Origin: Parabacteroides chongii
GTDB taxonomy: Bacteria; Bacteroidota; Bacteroidia; Bacteroidales; Tannerellaceae
DNA: 64,000 nucleotides
Assembly: GCF_029581355.1 (NCBI RefSeq)
Contig: NZ_CP120849.1
Span: forward strand, 1,024,501 to 1,088,500
Reading direction: 5' to 3'
Shown piece after piece: positions 16,959 through 24,866 of this stretch (position 1 is the first letter of the stretch; each line of letters opens with the position of its first letter). The notes beneath the pieces were generated by a model. The model was not told the DNA's origin and made no database searches. It saw nothing but the letters and a program-made list of their open reading frames with translations. The translations under genes and the position numbers were made by a program.

Positions 16959-18392
16959 ATGAATACTGAATTTACAGGCAAAACCCGCACCGAGAGTGAT
17001 CTGATCGGCGCACGGGAAATACCCGCCGAAGCATTATACGGCGTACAGACACTCAGAGGGATCGAGAATTTCTCCATCAGCAAATTCCACCTCAACGAAT
17101 ATCCGTTATTTGTCAACGGACTGGCGATCACCAAAATGGCAGCTGCCGAGGCTAACTATGCCTTGGGACTGCTGACTGACGAACAATACCGCGCCATCAT
17201 GCAGGCTTGCCGCGAAATATTGGACGGACAACACCATGAGCAATTCCCGGTCGACATGATCCAGGGAGGTGCCGGTACGACCACCAACATGAACGCCAAC
17301 GAAGTCATTGCCAACCGTGCCCTTGAAATCATGGGACATCAGCGGGGAGAATACACCTACTGCTCACCCAACGATCATGTGAACCGTTCGCAATCGACCA
17401 ACGATGCCTATCCGACAGCCATCCACCTGGGTATGTATGCCACGCATCTGCAGTTACTTCCTTATTTGGAAGCACTGATCGCTTCTTTCCGCAAAAAAGG
17501 AGAAGAATTTGCCCATATCATCAAAATGGGACGTACTCAACTGGAAGATGCCGTTCCAATGACTTTGGGGCAGACATTCAACGGTTTTGCCAGCATCCTG
17601 CAGGATGAGATCGCTCACCTGGATCATGCAGCGAACGATTTCCTGACTGTCAATATGGGAGCGACGGCCATCGGTACAGGTATTTGTGCAGAACCGGGAT
17701 ATGCAGAAAAATGCATCGAAGCCCTGCGTCAAATCACCGGATGGGATATCAAACTGTCAGCCGACCTGGTCGGTGCAACTTCCGATACCTCCTGCCTGGT
17801 AGGCTATGCCGCTGCCATGAAACGTGTAGCTGTCAAAATAAATAAGATATGTAACGACCTTCGTCTGCTGGCAAGCGGTCCGCGCTGCGGGCTGGGTGAG
17901 TTCAATCTGCCGGCTATGCAACCGGGTTCTTCCATCATGCCGGGCAAAGTGAATCCGGTTATCCCGGAAGTGATGAACCAGATCGCTTACAAGGTGATCG
18001 GCAACGAACTTTGTGTGACAATGGCGGGCGAAGCTGCCCAAATGGAACTGAATGCGATGGAGCCGGTTATGGCACAATGCTGTTTCGAGTCAGCCGAATT
18101 GCTTATGAACGGCTTTGAAACACTACGTACCCTTTGTGTGGAAGGTATCGTTGCCAATGCCGAACATTGTATTGACGAAGTGCATCACAGCATCGGCGTA
18201 GTGACAGCCTTAAATCCTGTTATCGGTTATAAAAATTCCACTAAAATAGCCAAAGAAGCATTGGAAACAGGTAAAAGCGTGTACCAGCTGGTACTGGATC
18301 ACGGCATCCTGACAAAAGAACAACTGGATACGATTTTAAGTCCGGAGAATATGATCCATCCGGTAAAGCTGGACATTCATCCTGCCAAATAA
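16959..18392 (+). CDS. aspA: Aspartate ammonia-lyase
   Basis: A 477-residue enzyme of the fumarase/aspartase superfamily that reversibly deaminates L-aspartate to fumarate and ammonia, feeding fumarate respiration in anaerobes. The signature GSSIMPGKVNP carries the catalytic serine loop. GAGTTTNMNANEVIANRA and SPNDHVNRSQSTNDAYPTA are the other two conserved regions, and MGRTQLEDAVPMTLG is present. Those features favour aspartase over class II fumarase. I chose ATG 16959 because the upstream candidate at 16926 lies within the promoter box. It is monocistronic, with hairpins downstream. Confidence 0.93.
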   Translation: MNTEFTGKTRTESDLIGAREIPAEALYGVQTLRGIENFSISKFHLNEYPLFVNGLAITKMAAAEANYALGLLTDEQYRAIMQACREILDGQHHEQFPVDMIQGGAGTTTNMNANEVIANRALEIMGHQRGEYTYCSPNDHVNRSQSTNDAYPTAIHLGMYATHLQLLPYLEALIASFRKKGEEFAHIIKMGRTQLEDAVPMTLGQTFNGFASILQDEIAHLDHAANDFLTVNMGATAIGTGICAEPGYAEKCIEALRQITGWDIKLSADLVGATSDTSCLVGYAAAMKRVAVKINKICNDLRLLASGPRCGLGEFNLPAMQPGSSIMPGKVNPVIPEVMNQIAYKVIGNELCVTMAGEAAQMELNAMEPVMAQCCFESAELLMNGFETLRTLCVEGIVANAEHCIDEVHHSIGVVTALNPVIGYKNSTKIAKEALETGKSVYQLVLDHGILTKEQLDTILSPENMIHPVKLDIHPAK

Positions 18393-18405
18393 ACAACCGC
18401 ATCTA

Positions 18406-18438
18406 TTTGCCATAGTCTGAAAAAAGGACTGTGGCAAA
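18406..18438. terminator. Hairpin between convergent aspA and SMR genes
   Basis: TTTGCCATAGTC (18406-18417) pairs with GACTGTGGCAAA (18427-18438) over 12 bp with one G-T pair. It starts 14 bp after the aspA stop. There is no T-run, so factor-independent termination is uncertain. Confidence 0.6.
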
Positions 18439-18465
18439 AAGACGATATTTACCGGACGCAGATTT

Positions 18466-18536
18466 CGCAGACAGTGCAGAGTAACGCAGATAAATTAATT
18501 ATCAATAAAATAAGTCTGCGTTAATCTGCGTCTGCG
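18466..18536. repeat. GCAGA/TCTGC repeat cluster forming a long imperfect hairpin
   Basis: GCAGA occurs at about 18458, 18467, 18476 and 18486, and TCTGC at 18515, 18525 and 18531. TAACGCAGA (18482-18490) pairs exactly with TCTGCGTTA (18515-18523), and CGCAGAC at 18466-18472 pairs with GTCTGCG further out. It lies 7 bp past the stop of the SMR gene and probably acts as its terminator. This kind of CGCAGAT repeat is familiar to me as a dispersed intergenic element in Bacteroidetes. Confidence 0.6.
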
Positions 18537-18542
18537 ATATCC

Positions 18543-18875
18543 TCAGTGAGAAACCGACTTTGAAAACAGATTAATGATTATAACCCCTGCAATGATCAGT
18601 CCTAATCCGGTAATAGCAGGCCAATCCAGTGATTGCTTAAACAAAACCAATCCGATAAGGGATATTAAAACAACTCCGGCTCCCGACCAGATAGCATAGG
18701 CTATTCCGACAGGAAGCGTCTTGAGCGTCAACCCTAGAAAATAAAAAGCACAAACATACGAAACCACCGTTATAACCGACGGCAACAACTTTGTAAACTG
18801 ATCGGAGGCTTTCAGTCCGCTCGTTCCTACCACTTCCAGCACAATTGCCAGAAACAAAAAAACAAATTGTTTCAT
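18543..18875 (-). CDS. Small multidrug resistance (SMR) family efflux protein
   Basis: A 110-residue four-helix inner-membrane protein that works as a dimer and exchanges protons for cationic or guanidinium compounds. The conserved Glu lies in FLAIVLEVVGTSGLKAS, and the signature PVGIAYAIWSGAGVVLI follows in helix 3. LDWPAITGLGLIIAGVIIINL forms helix 4. Quaternary-ammonium export (EmrE/QacE) and guanidinium export (Gdx) cannot be separated by eye. It is convergent with aspA and divergent from the nitrilase gene. Confidence 0.93.
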   Translation of the reverse strand: MKQFVFLFLAIVLEVVGTSGLKASDQFTKLLPSVITVVSYVCAFYFLGLTLKTLPVGIAYAIWSGAGVVLISLIGLVLFKQSLDWPAITGLGLIIAGVIIINLFSKSVSH

Positions 18876-18996
18876 AACCTAATATTTCTATTTTGCAAGG
18901 CAAAATTAGCTGGTCAAAACCGGATAAAAATTATCATATGATAAATTCAACGACAAAAAATAATCACATGAGCAAAGGTACTCTTCAAAAATTCAA

Positions 18997-19004
18997 TACT
19001 TTTG
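18997..19004 (+). promoter_or_regulatory. -7 box for the nitrilase-DUF418 operon
   Basis: TACTTTTG matches TAnnTTTG and ends 30 bp before the ATG at 19035. No -33 TTTG is present at the usual distance. Confidence 0.5.
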
Positions 19005-19034
19005 CAATTCGATCATCAATTCAATCATAAGACC

Positions 19035-19988
19035 ATGAATCCATTAAAAATTGCAACAGCCCAGTTTGAAACCTATGACAATAACAAAGCGGCTAACCTA
19101 TCTTCCATACGAGACATCTGCCTGAAAGCTTCTGCCGAAGGAGCAGACGTTGTCGCCTTTCATGAATGTTCCGTTTGCGGGTATACATTCGCCAAAGAAC
19201 TGTCGCGCGAAGAATTACTCGCCATTGCCGAACCCATTCCGTCCGGAGAAAGTACACAGGCATTGATCAGCATTGCCAGGGAAACTCATGTGACTATACT
19301 TGCCGGTTTCTTCGAACGCGATGAATCCGACCGTATCTATAAAGCACATATCTGTGTCGATAAAGACGGTTTAAAAGCTAAATACAGAAAACTCCATCCG
19401 TTCATCAACCCTAATATCTTACCGGGAGACCGATATGTCGTATTCGACATCCAAGGCTGGAAATGCGGTATATTAATATGCTACGACAATAACATCGTAG
19501 AGAATGTAAGGGCTACAGCCCTGCTTGGGGCAGATATTATATTCATGCCCCATGTAACCATGTGCACACCTTCCCCGCGCCCCGGAGCCGGGTTGGTCGA
19601 TCCTTCCCTATGGGAAAATAGGGAAAATGACCCGACCTCGTTGCGACAGGAATTCGACGGTTTGAAAGGTAGAGCATGGCTGATGAAATGGCTTCCGGCA
19701 CGTGCCTACGATAATGCCATATATGCAGTCTTTTCAAATCCGATTGGAAAGGACTACAACGAGATCAAGAACGGTTGTTCCATGATAATAGATCCATTCG
19801 GTGACATAATAGCCGAATGCCGGAAGTTAGGTAATGATTTTGCCATTGCCACGATCATACCGGAAAAGCTGGAACAAGCAGGAGGATACCGCTACAGAAA
19901 TGCACGCCGCCCCGAACTCTATGCCGATATTATCGGACAACCGCATAAATCAGAACAAAAAGTAGCTTGGTTAAACGCAAAATCATAA
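19035..19988 (+). CDS. Nitrilase-superfamily carbon-nitrogen hydrolase
   Basis: A 317-residue amidase/nitrilase-fold enzyme. The Glu-Lys-Cys triad is visible as AFHECSVCGY (Glu), KYRKLHPF (Lys) and GILICYDNN (Cys). It should hydrolyse a C-N bond in an amide or N-carbamoyl compound; the substrate is unknown. MNPLKIATAQ is the typical family N-terminus, so ATG 19035 is preferred over the ATG at 19002, which overlaps the -7 box. The DUF418 gene starts 11 bp downstream and is likely co-transcribed. Confidence 0.88.
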   Translation: MNPLKIATAQFETYDNNKAANLSSIRDICLKASAEGADVVAFHECSVCGYTFAKELSREELLAIAEPIPSGESTQALISIARETHVTILAGFFERDESDRIYKAHICVDKDGLKAKYRKLHPFINPNILPGDRYVVFDIQGWKCGILICYDNNIVENVRATALLGADIIFMPHVTMCTPSPRPGAGLVDPSLWENRENDPTSLRQEFDGLKGRAWLMKWLPARAYDNAIYAVFSNPIGKDYNEIKNGCSMIIDPFGDIIAECRKLGNDFAIATIIPEKLEQAGGYRYRNARRPELYADIIGQPHKSEQKVAWLNAKS

Positions 19989-19999
19989 AATAATATAGT

Positions 20000-21187
20000 A
20001 TGCAACAAACAACCCTTACTAAAATCCCACGTATCGAAGTGGTAGACGCTCTGCGCGGTTTCGCTGTGCTGGCAATTATTCTCGTTCATAACCTGGAACA
20101 TTTCATTTTTCCGGTTTATCCCGACCCTGCCAGTCAACCGGAATGGCTGAATATTCTAGACGAAGGCGTATTCAGCATCATCTTCTCTCTTTTTGCAGGA
20201 AAAGCCTATGCCATCTTTTCCCTGTTATTCGGTTTCACATTTTACATTCAATACACTAACCAATTAAGAAAGGGAAAAGACTTCGGGTACCGTTTCCTCT
20301 GGCGTTTACTTCTGCTGGCAGGTTTCGCGACACTAAACGCTGCCTTTTTCCCGGCGGGTGATGTGTTATTGTTATTCTGCGTTGTAGGATTATTCCTTTT
20401 CCTCGTTCGCAAATGGAATGACAAAGCCGTATTGATCGCAGCAGTCATCCTGCTACTGCAACCTGTCGAATGGTTCCATTACATCGCCAGCCTGTTCAAT
20501 CCGGAATATACCTTACCCAACCTGGGCGTAGGTGCCATGTATAATGAAGTGGCCGAATATACCAAAGAAGGAAATTTTTGGAATTTCATCTGGGGCAATG
20601 TAACGCTGGGGCAGAAGGCAAGTTTGTTCTGGGCAATCGGTGCCGGACGTTTCCTGCAAACAGCCGGACTGTTTATGTTGGGATTACTGATCGGCAGAAA
20701 ACAACTGTTTGTCACTTCCGACAACAATACCCGTTTCTGGGTAAAAGCACTCATCATTTCTGCCATCCTGTTCTGCCCGCTTTACCAGCTGAAAGTAATG
20801 CTTTATGACAACAGCGATGCCGTTATGATAAAACAAACGGTAGGTGTCATCCTCGATATGTGGCAGAAATTTGCTTTCACAGCCGTATTGGTTGCCTCTT
20901 TTGTACTGCTCTATCAGAAAGAATCATTCAAGAAACTCACAGCAGGATTACGCTTTTACGGTAAGATGAGTTTGACAAACTATATCTCTCAATCTATCTT
21001 GGGAGCTATTATCTATTTTCCTTTTGGATTATACCTGGCTCCTTATTGCGGATACACCGTCAGCCTGTTGATCGGCTTCGTACTGTTCTTGTTGCAGGTA
21101 AGTTTCTGTAAATGGTGGCTGAAAGGCCATAAACAAGGACCTCTGGAAGGCATCTGGCACAAGCTAACCTGGATCAATTCCAAATAG
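20000..21187 (+). CDS. DUF418 family multi-pass membrane protein
   Basis: A 395-residue inner-membrane protein with about ten hydrophobic helices. The N-terminal RIEVVDALRGFAVLAIILVHN is the mark of the DUF418/acyltransferase-like group. FGKMSLTNYISQSILGAIIYF-type sequence near residue 320 (here YGKMSLTNYISQS) is the C-terminal DUF418 signature. Function is undefined; the fold is related to membrane O-acyltransferases. It forms an operon with the nitrilase-like enzyme and ends at a strong terminator. Confidence 0.85.
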   Translation: MQQTTLTKIPRIEVVDALRGFAVLAIILVHNLEHFIFPVYPDPASQPEWLNILDEGVFSIIFSLFAGKAYAIFSLLFGFTFYIQYTNQLRKGKDFGYRFLWRLLLLAGFATLNAAFFPAGDVLLLFCVVGLFLFLVRKWNDKAVLIAAVILLLQPVEWFHYIASLFNPEYTLPNLGVGAMYNEVAEYTKEGNFWNFIWGNVTLGQKASLFWAIGAGRFLQTAGLFMLGLLIGRKQLFVTSDNNTRFWVKALIISAILFCPLYQLKVMLYDNSDAVMIKQTVGVILDMWQKFAFTAVLVASFVLLYQKESFKKLTAGLRFYGKMSLTNYISQSILGAIIYFPFGLYLAPYCGYTVSLLIGFVLFLLQVSFCKWWLKGHKQGPLEGIWHKLTWINSK

Positions 21188-21194
21188 CAGAGCA

Positions 21195-21263
21195 AATCTG
21201 GTTTAAAACGAGCGATATTTCGTTTTAAACGGGGGTAAAGTCCGTTTTAAACCAGATTTTTTT
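21195..21263 (+). terminator. Intrinsic terminator built from CGTTTTAAAC units
   Basis: AATCTGGTTTAAAACG (21195-21210) and CGTTTTAAACCAGATT (21243-21258) form a perfect 16-bp stem followed by five T residues, 7 bp after the DUF418 stop. The loop contains another copy of the unit. Confidence 0.85.
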
Positions 21264-21296
21264 CGTTTTAAACGAAGTTGAGGCTCGTTTTAAACG
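21201..21296. repeat. 22-bp-phased palindrome array (array B)
   Basis: Five copies of CGTTTTAAAC(G) have T/A centres near 21204, 21226, 21248, 21269 and 21291. The spacings are 22, 22, 21 and 22 bp. Three copies are perfect palindromes of the form CGTTTTAAACG apart from the odd centre. The first three make the DUF418 terminator; the last two lie between it and the AbiEii gene. Confidence 0.85.
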
Positions 21297-21317
21297 AAAT
21301 ATTGACTTAAAACCAAT

Positions 21318-21968
21318 CTAACTAAATTCCAAAGGTAGAGACGAAAATATTTTATCGGGATTACTTTGCATTTCATATATTCTTTCCCTTATCATATCCC
21401 ATCTGTATGAGCCATTAATCATAAGAATTGACTCATTGAAATTCACATCATCATAGTAACTCAATCCTTTTATGGCTCTTACACTATTGGAGTTACTGAA
21501 TTTCTTTTCATAAGCTTTCAGCATATCGGTCAAAGAACACTGTGTAGATAAACATGCTATATCTATAAAGTCCTTCAATCGGGTACCATTATCAGCAATA
21601 GCCGACAGTTTCATTGCAGATACATCTTCAATACTATATAATCGAATCCCCTCAGTTATAATAGTATCTTTTATAAAAGGATAATCATGTCTGATACAAT
21701 CTATATTTACATTACCGATCATACCTTTTAAGGTGTATCCTCTGAGATAACTACTTTTAAAGTCATATTTATCAATCAAGTATTGTTCTAAATCCGTAGC
21801 ATTAAATGGAACAGGAGTAAATAAATCCAAATCAATACTCATTCGATGACCTAACAACAAAGCAAGAGAAGTCCCACCAGCAAGACTGAATGAAGAAAGT
21901 TCCGCATCTTGCATCAAGTTCTTTAAGAGTCTAAAAGTATTTGCCTCGACTGTCTCCTGGTGTAACAT
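21318..21968 (-). CDS. AbiEii/AbiGii-type nucleotidyltransferase (toxin family)
   Basis: A 216-residue protein with the MNT-fold signature GGTSLALLLGHRMSIDLDLF (residues 31-50): GG-T-S, then D46 and D48 as metal ligands. In AbiE systems this partner transfers nucleotides to a tRNA or other target and stops growth during phage infection. IDCIRHDYPF supplies a possible third acidic site. It overlaps the preceding gene by 46 bp, so the two are translationally linked. The usual AbiEi antitoxin is replaced here by a DUF6922-like protein. Whether it is a toxin in this host is unproven. Confidence 0.87.
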   Translation of the reverse strand: MLHQETVEANTFRLLKNLMQDAELSSFSLAGGTSLALLLGHRMSIDLDLFTPVPFNATDLEQYLIDKYDFKSSYLRGYTLKGMIGNVNIDCIRHDYPFIKDTIITEGIRLYSIEDVSAMKLSAIADNGTRLKDFIDIACLSTQCSLTDMLKAYEKKFSNSNSVRAIKGLSYYDDVNFNESILMINGSYRWDMIRERIYEMQSNPDKIFSSLPLEFS

Positions 21969-22246
21969 TTCAGTTCTTCCTTATTCAGATTAAACACATT
22001 ACAAACAAATGCTATATCGATATCAGCCAACACAGGTATATTCTTTATTATTTCCCTGAAATTATCCAACCCACCATATAGCTTGATGGCAGCATAAAAG
22101 TCTTTCATCCACCCTCGTTCGATCACACGTTGTACAACAACTGTACGCATATCATACCAGTCAAAACGAGAAAGGTCATATTCCCAAAGTAAAGACTCTG
22201 AAATCTTTGCATCTTTACTTTTCTGTTCCCAGTCACTGAAAAACAT
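21923..22246 (-). CDS. DUF6922-like protein, putative partner of AbiEii
   Basis: A 107-residue acidic protein. LLWEYDLSRFDWYDMRTVVVQRVIERGWMKD is the recognisable stretch, followed by NLNKEELKCYTRR. I recall this type, DUF6922, as a frequent neighbour of AbiEii-like genes in Bacteroidetes. The place in the operon suggests an antitoxin or regulatory role, which is inference. It starts 6 bp after the XRE gene and overlaps the toxin-like gene by 46 bp. Confidence 0.72.
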   Translation of the reverse strand: MFFSDWEQKSKDAKISESLLWEYDLSRFDWYDMRTVVVQRVIERGWMKDFYAAIKLYGGLDNFREIIKNIPVLADIDIAFVCNVFNLNKEELKCYTRRQSRQILLDS

Positions 22247-22252
22247 AGGCTG

Positions 22253-22696
22253 TTATTTCTTTTCGTTCAATAATTTCTCCAATAAAGCTGCTTTCTCTTT
22301 TTCATTAGCAATCATACGCTCATATAAGGAAGCATTCTCTTTTGTGAGCTCGATAAGTTGTTCTAATGGATGAATTATCTTATTATCATTCACTTCACTG
22401 TTATAGCCTATGCCATTATTATTACTTCCATTCTCAAAATTGTTATTCTCAACAACAATTGAAATCGGTGTCTCTTCCATATTTTCAATAATTTCAGGTG
22501 TAACTTTCAGGATAGCCGCAATTTTCTCCATATATTCTTTTTTTATTACAGGCTGCTGTTCCAGTCGGGAAATACACTGTTGGTTGACGCCCAATTCATT
22601 TGCCAACGTATCCTGTTTCATACCCTCATAACGACGTATCCTTCTGACATTAGCGCCTTGATGAACATTACTATTCTTTACATTTTCCGTATTCAT
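22253..22696 (-). CDS. XRE-family helix-turn-helix regulator with C-terminal coiled coil
   Basis: A 147-residue protein. The HTH_3 domain spans about residues 15-75 (IRRYEGMKQDTLANELGVNQQCISRLEQ). An Asn/Gly-rich link (NNNFENGSNNNGIGY) leads to a coiled coil (LIELTKENASLYERMIANEKEKAALLEKL). It is first in the three-gene AbiEii module and probably autoregulates it. The Asn-rich link and coiled coil recur in Bacteroidetes XRE proteins of unknown role. Confidence 0.85.
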   Translation of the reverse strand: MNTENVKNSNVHQGANVRRIRRYEGMKQDTLANELGVNQQCISRLEQQPVIKKEYMEKIAAILKVTPEIIENMEETPISIVVENNNFENGSNNNGIGYNSEVNDNKIIHPLEQLIELTKENASLYERMIANEKEKAALLEKLLNEKK

Positions 22697-22719
22697 ATTA
22701 TCTTATTTTAAGAGTGAAA

Positions 22720-22727
22720 CAAATATA
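22720..22727 (-). promoter_or_regulatory. -7 box for the XRE-DUF6922-AbiEii operon
   Basis: On the minus strand TATATTTG matches TAnnTTTG, 23 bp before the XRE ATG. No -33 TTTG at proper distance was found. The rest of the gap up to 23098 holds only the kdgK control region. Confidence 0.45.
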
Positions 22728-23017
22728 TGAACAAATCTCCATATTTCGACGAAGATGCAAGGATATAACAGAACGTCCCACCTTTTTTCTCATTGCACCA
22801 AAGAGTAAAATACTCACAGTCTGATTGTATTTTACAAATAAAACTGCTACAGCCTTTCAAAATTATATGCTGTATTTTGCAAAAAGAGTTGTAATGAATA
22901 AAATATATATACCACTTTTCCTGGCACTAGTCTTATCTTTACATGTTTCTCTATTGCCCTTGGAAATAAATTAGCGACTGACAAAAGAATCAAGCCATCG
23001 CCTTTTTTATTCCATTT

Positions 23018-23037
23018 TGTGCAAATGTTTTCGCACA
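23018..23037 (+). promoter_or_regulatory. Putative LacI-family operator upstream of kdgK
   Basis: TGTGCAAATGTTTTCGCACA is an imperfect 20-bp palindrome with the TGTGC...GCACA outer halves and central symmetry of LacI-type sites. It lies 29 bp before the kdgK -7 box. A LacI-family uronate regulator is therefore plausible but is not encoded in this window. Confidence 0.45.
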
Positions 23038-23066
23038 CACTTAGTAGGATATTAAATATAATCTAC

Positions 23067-23074
23067 TACTTTTG
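23067..23074 (+). promoter_or_regulatory. -7 box of the kdgK-eda-uxaC operon
   Basis: TACTTTTG matches TAnnTTTG, 24 bp before the ATG at 23099. A TAGTAG...CTACTA partial dyad overlaps the -33 region, and no TTTG is seen there, which suggests activator dependence. Confidence 0.5.
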
Positions 23075-23098
23075 CACTGGAATATAAAAGTTTATGCC

Positions 23099-24142
23099 AT
23101 GGATAAAAAAGTAATCACCTTTGGAGAGATAATGCTTAGACTGGCCACACCAGACTATCTCCGTTTTAGTCAGAGTAATCAATTGAATGCCACCTTTGGC
23201 GGCGGCGAAGCGAATGTTGCCGTATCCTTAGCCAATTATGGCATCCCAACAGAGTTTGTCACCCGTTTACCGAAAAACGATATTGCACGCGCTTGTGTAA
23301 TGGATTTGCGCAAATATGGTGTAGGCACTTCGAACATTGTTTATGGGGGTGACCGCCTGGGTATCTATTTTCTGGAAACAGGAGCCGTAGCACGTGCCAG
23401 CAAGGTTGTCTACGATCGTGCACATTCTTCTATTGCTGAAATACAGCCGGGAATGATCAACTGGGAAGAAGTATTGAAAGATGCTTCCTGGTTCCACTGG
23501 ACGGGTATCACGCCGGCAATCTCACAAGGTGCTGCCGATGCTTGTCTGGAAGCAATACAGGCTGCCAACAAACTGGGTGTACCTGTATCCTGCGATATCA
23601 ATTACCGTAAAAATTTATGGAAATACGGAAAAACAGCTTCCGAAATAATGCCGGCACTGGTTGCCGGATGCGACGTTATCCTGGGTAATGAAGAGGATGC
23701 GGAAAAAGTGTTCGGTATCAAACCGGAAGGATTTGACGTGGCACAGACAGCCGGTGAAGTAAATGCTGCTGAATTTGAATCGGTATGTACACAGTTGATG
23801 GCTAAATTCCCGCGCGCAAAGAAAGTGATCATCACATTACGTGGTTCTATCAATGCCAACCATAATACGTGGGGGGGCGTTTTATATGCTGACGGTAAAT
23901 TGTACCAGTCACGCCGTTACGACATTACACATATCGTTGACCGTGTTGGCGGCGGCGACTCTTTCATGGGCGGTCTGATCTACGGTCTGCTTACTTATAC
24001 AACAGACGACCAGAAAGCACTCGACTTCGCTGTTGCCGCTTCCTGCCTGAAACATACCATCTACGGTGATTTCAACCAGGTAACTGTCGACGAAGTGGAA
24101 AAACTGATGGAAGGGGACGGATCAGGACGCGTTTCAAGATAG
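23099..24142 (+). CDS. kdgK: 2-keto-3-deoxygluconate kinase (PfkB family)
   Basis: A 347-residue PfkB sugar kinase. FGGGEANVAVSLANYG is the N-terminal substrate/GG motif and DRVGGGDSFMGGLIYG is the C-terminal signature with the catalytic Asp. Followed by KDPG aldolase and glucuronate isomerase, it should phosphorylate 2-keto-3-deoxygluconate in hexuronate breakdown. ATG 23099 (MDKKVITFGE) is chosen; the ATG at 23072 overlaps the -7 box. First gene of a three-gene operon. Confidence 0.92.
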   Translation: MDKKVITFGEIMLRLATPDYLRFSQSNQLNATFGGGEANVAVSLANYGIPTEFVTRLPKNDIARACVMDLRKYGVGTSNIVYGGDRLGIYFLETGAVARASKVVYDRAHSSIAEIQPGMINWEEVLKDASWFHWTGITPAISQGAADACLEAIQAANKLGVPVSCDINYRKNLWKYGKTASEIMPALVAGCDVILGNEEDAEKVFGIKPEGFDVAQTAGEVNAAEFESVCTQLMAKFPRAKKVIITLRGSINANHNTWGGVLYADGKLYQSRRYDITHIVDRVGGGDSFMGGLIYGLLTYTTDDQKALDFAVAASCLKHTIYGDFNQVTVDEVEKLMEGDGSGRVSR

Positions 24143-24172
24143 TTGACAGTTGAAAATTGACAGTTGACAGTT
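24143..24172. repeat. TTGACAG heptamer tandem repeat
   Basis: TTGACAG-TTGAAAA-TTGACAG-TTGACAG-TT fills most of the kdgK-eda gap. A nearly identical element is at 31401-31430, with a variant at 34012-34044, each just before a start codon. Confidence 0.7.
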
Positions 24173-24194
24173 AATATTTAAAGAATAAATAGTT

Positions 24195-24863
24195 ATGGCT
24201 AGATTTAATAAACTACAGGTATTGAATGCGATGATCAGTACCGGCATGGTACCTGTTTACTATAATAAAGATGTAGAAACAGCCAAACAAGTACTGAAAG
24301 CTTGTTACGATGGCGGTGTCCGTGCATTCGAATTTACCAACCGTGGCGATTTCGCACACGAAGTATTTGCCGAACTGGTAAAATATGCAGCAAAAGAATG
24401 TCCGGAAATGATCCTGGGTATCGGTTCGATTGTCGATCCGGCTACTGCCGCTTTGTTCCTGCAACTGGGAGCGAACTTTGTAGTAGGCCCGTTGTTCAAC
24501 CCGGAAATCGCGAAAGTATGTAACCGCCGTCTGGTTCCTTATACACCGGGATGCGGGTCTGTTTCCGAGATCGGTTTTGCCCAGGAAGTAGGATGCGACC
24601 TGTGCAAAGTATTCCCTGCCGGAAATGTGGGTGGACCTTCTTTCGTAAAGAATATGAAAGCACCGATGCCCTGGTCGCTGATCATGGCTACCGGAGCTGT
24701 AGAGCCGACGGAAGAAAACCTGTCAGGCTGGTTCAAGGCCGGTGTAACCTGCGTAGGTATGGGTTCGAAGCTATTCCCGAAAGAGGCGATTGCAGCCAAA
24801 GACTGGAAAGCGATCACCGACCTTTGTATCAATGCGCTGGAAATTATCAAAAAATACCGTTAA
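24195..24863 (+). CDS. eda: KDPG/KHG aldolase
   Basis: A 222-residue class I aldolase that splits 2-keto-3-deoxy-6-phosphogluconate into pyruvate and glyceraldehyde 3-phosphate, the step after KdgK. The Schiff-base Lys138 is in [10 protein letters not shown]. The conserved AFEFTNRG gives the general-base Glu46, and [10 protein letters not shown] forms the phosphate-side loop. Length and motifs match Eda. It lies 3 bp before uxaC, so the genes are co-transcribed. Confidence 0.94.
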   Translation: MARFNKLQVLNAMISTGMVPVYYNKDVETAKQVLKACYDGGVRAFEFTNRGDFAHEVFAELVKYAAKECPEMILGIGSIVDPATAALFLQLGANFVVGPLFNPEIAKVCNRRLVPYTPGCGSVSEIGFAQEVGCDLCKVFPAGNVGGPSFVKNMKAPMPWSLIMATGAVEPTEENLSGWFKAGVTCVGMGSKLFPKEAIAAKDWKAITDLCINALEIIKKYR

Positions 24864-24866
24864 GCT

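Noticed and set aside
22847..23038. 63-codon minus-strand open frame upstream of kdgK
   Set aside because: It overlaps the operator-like palindrome, has no domain or leader features and opposes the operon; most likely chance.
23042..23067. TAGTAG...CTACTA dyad as a separate operator for kdgK
   Set aside because: Only six bases of each arm match and the interior is poorly symmetric; it is mentioned only as promoter context.
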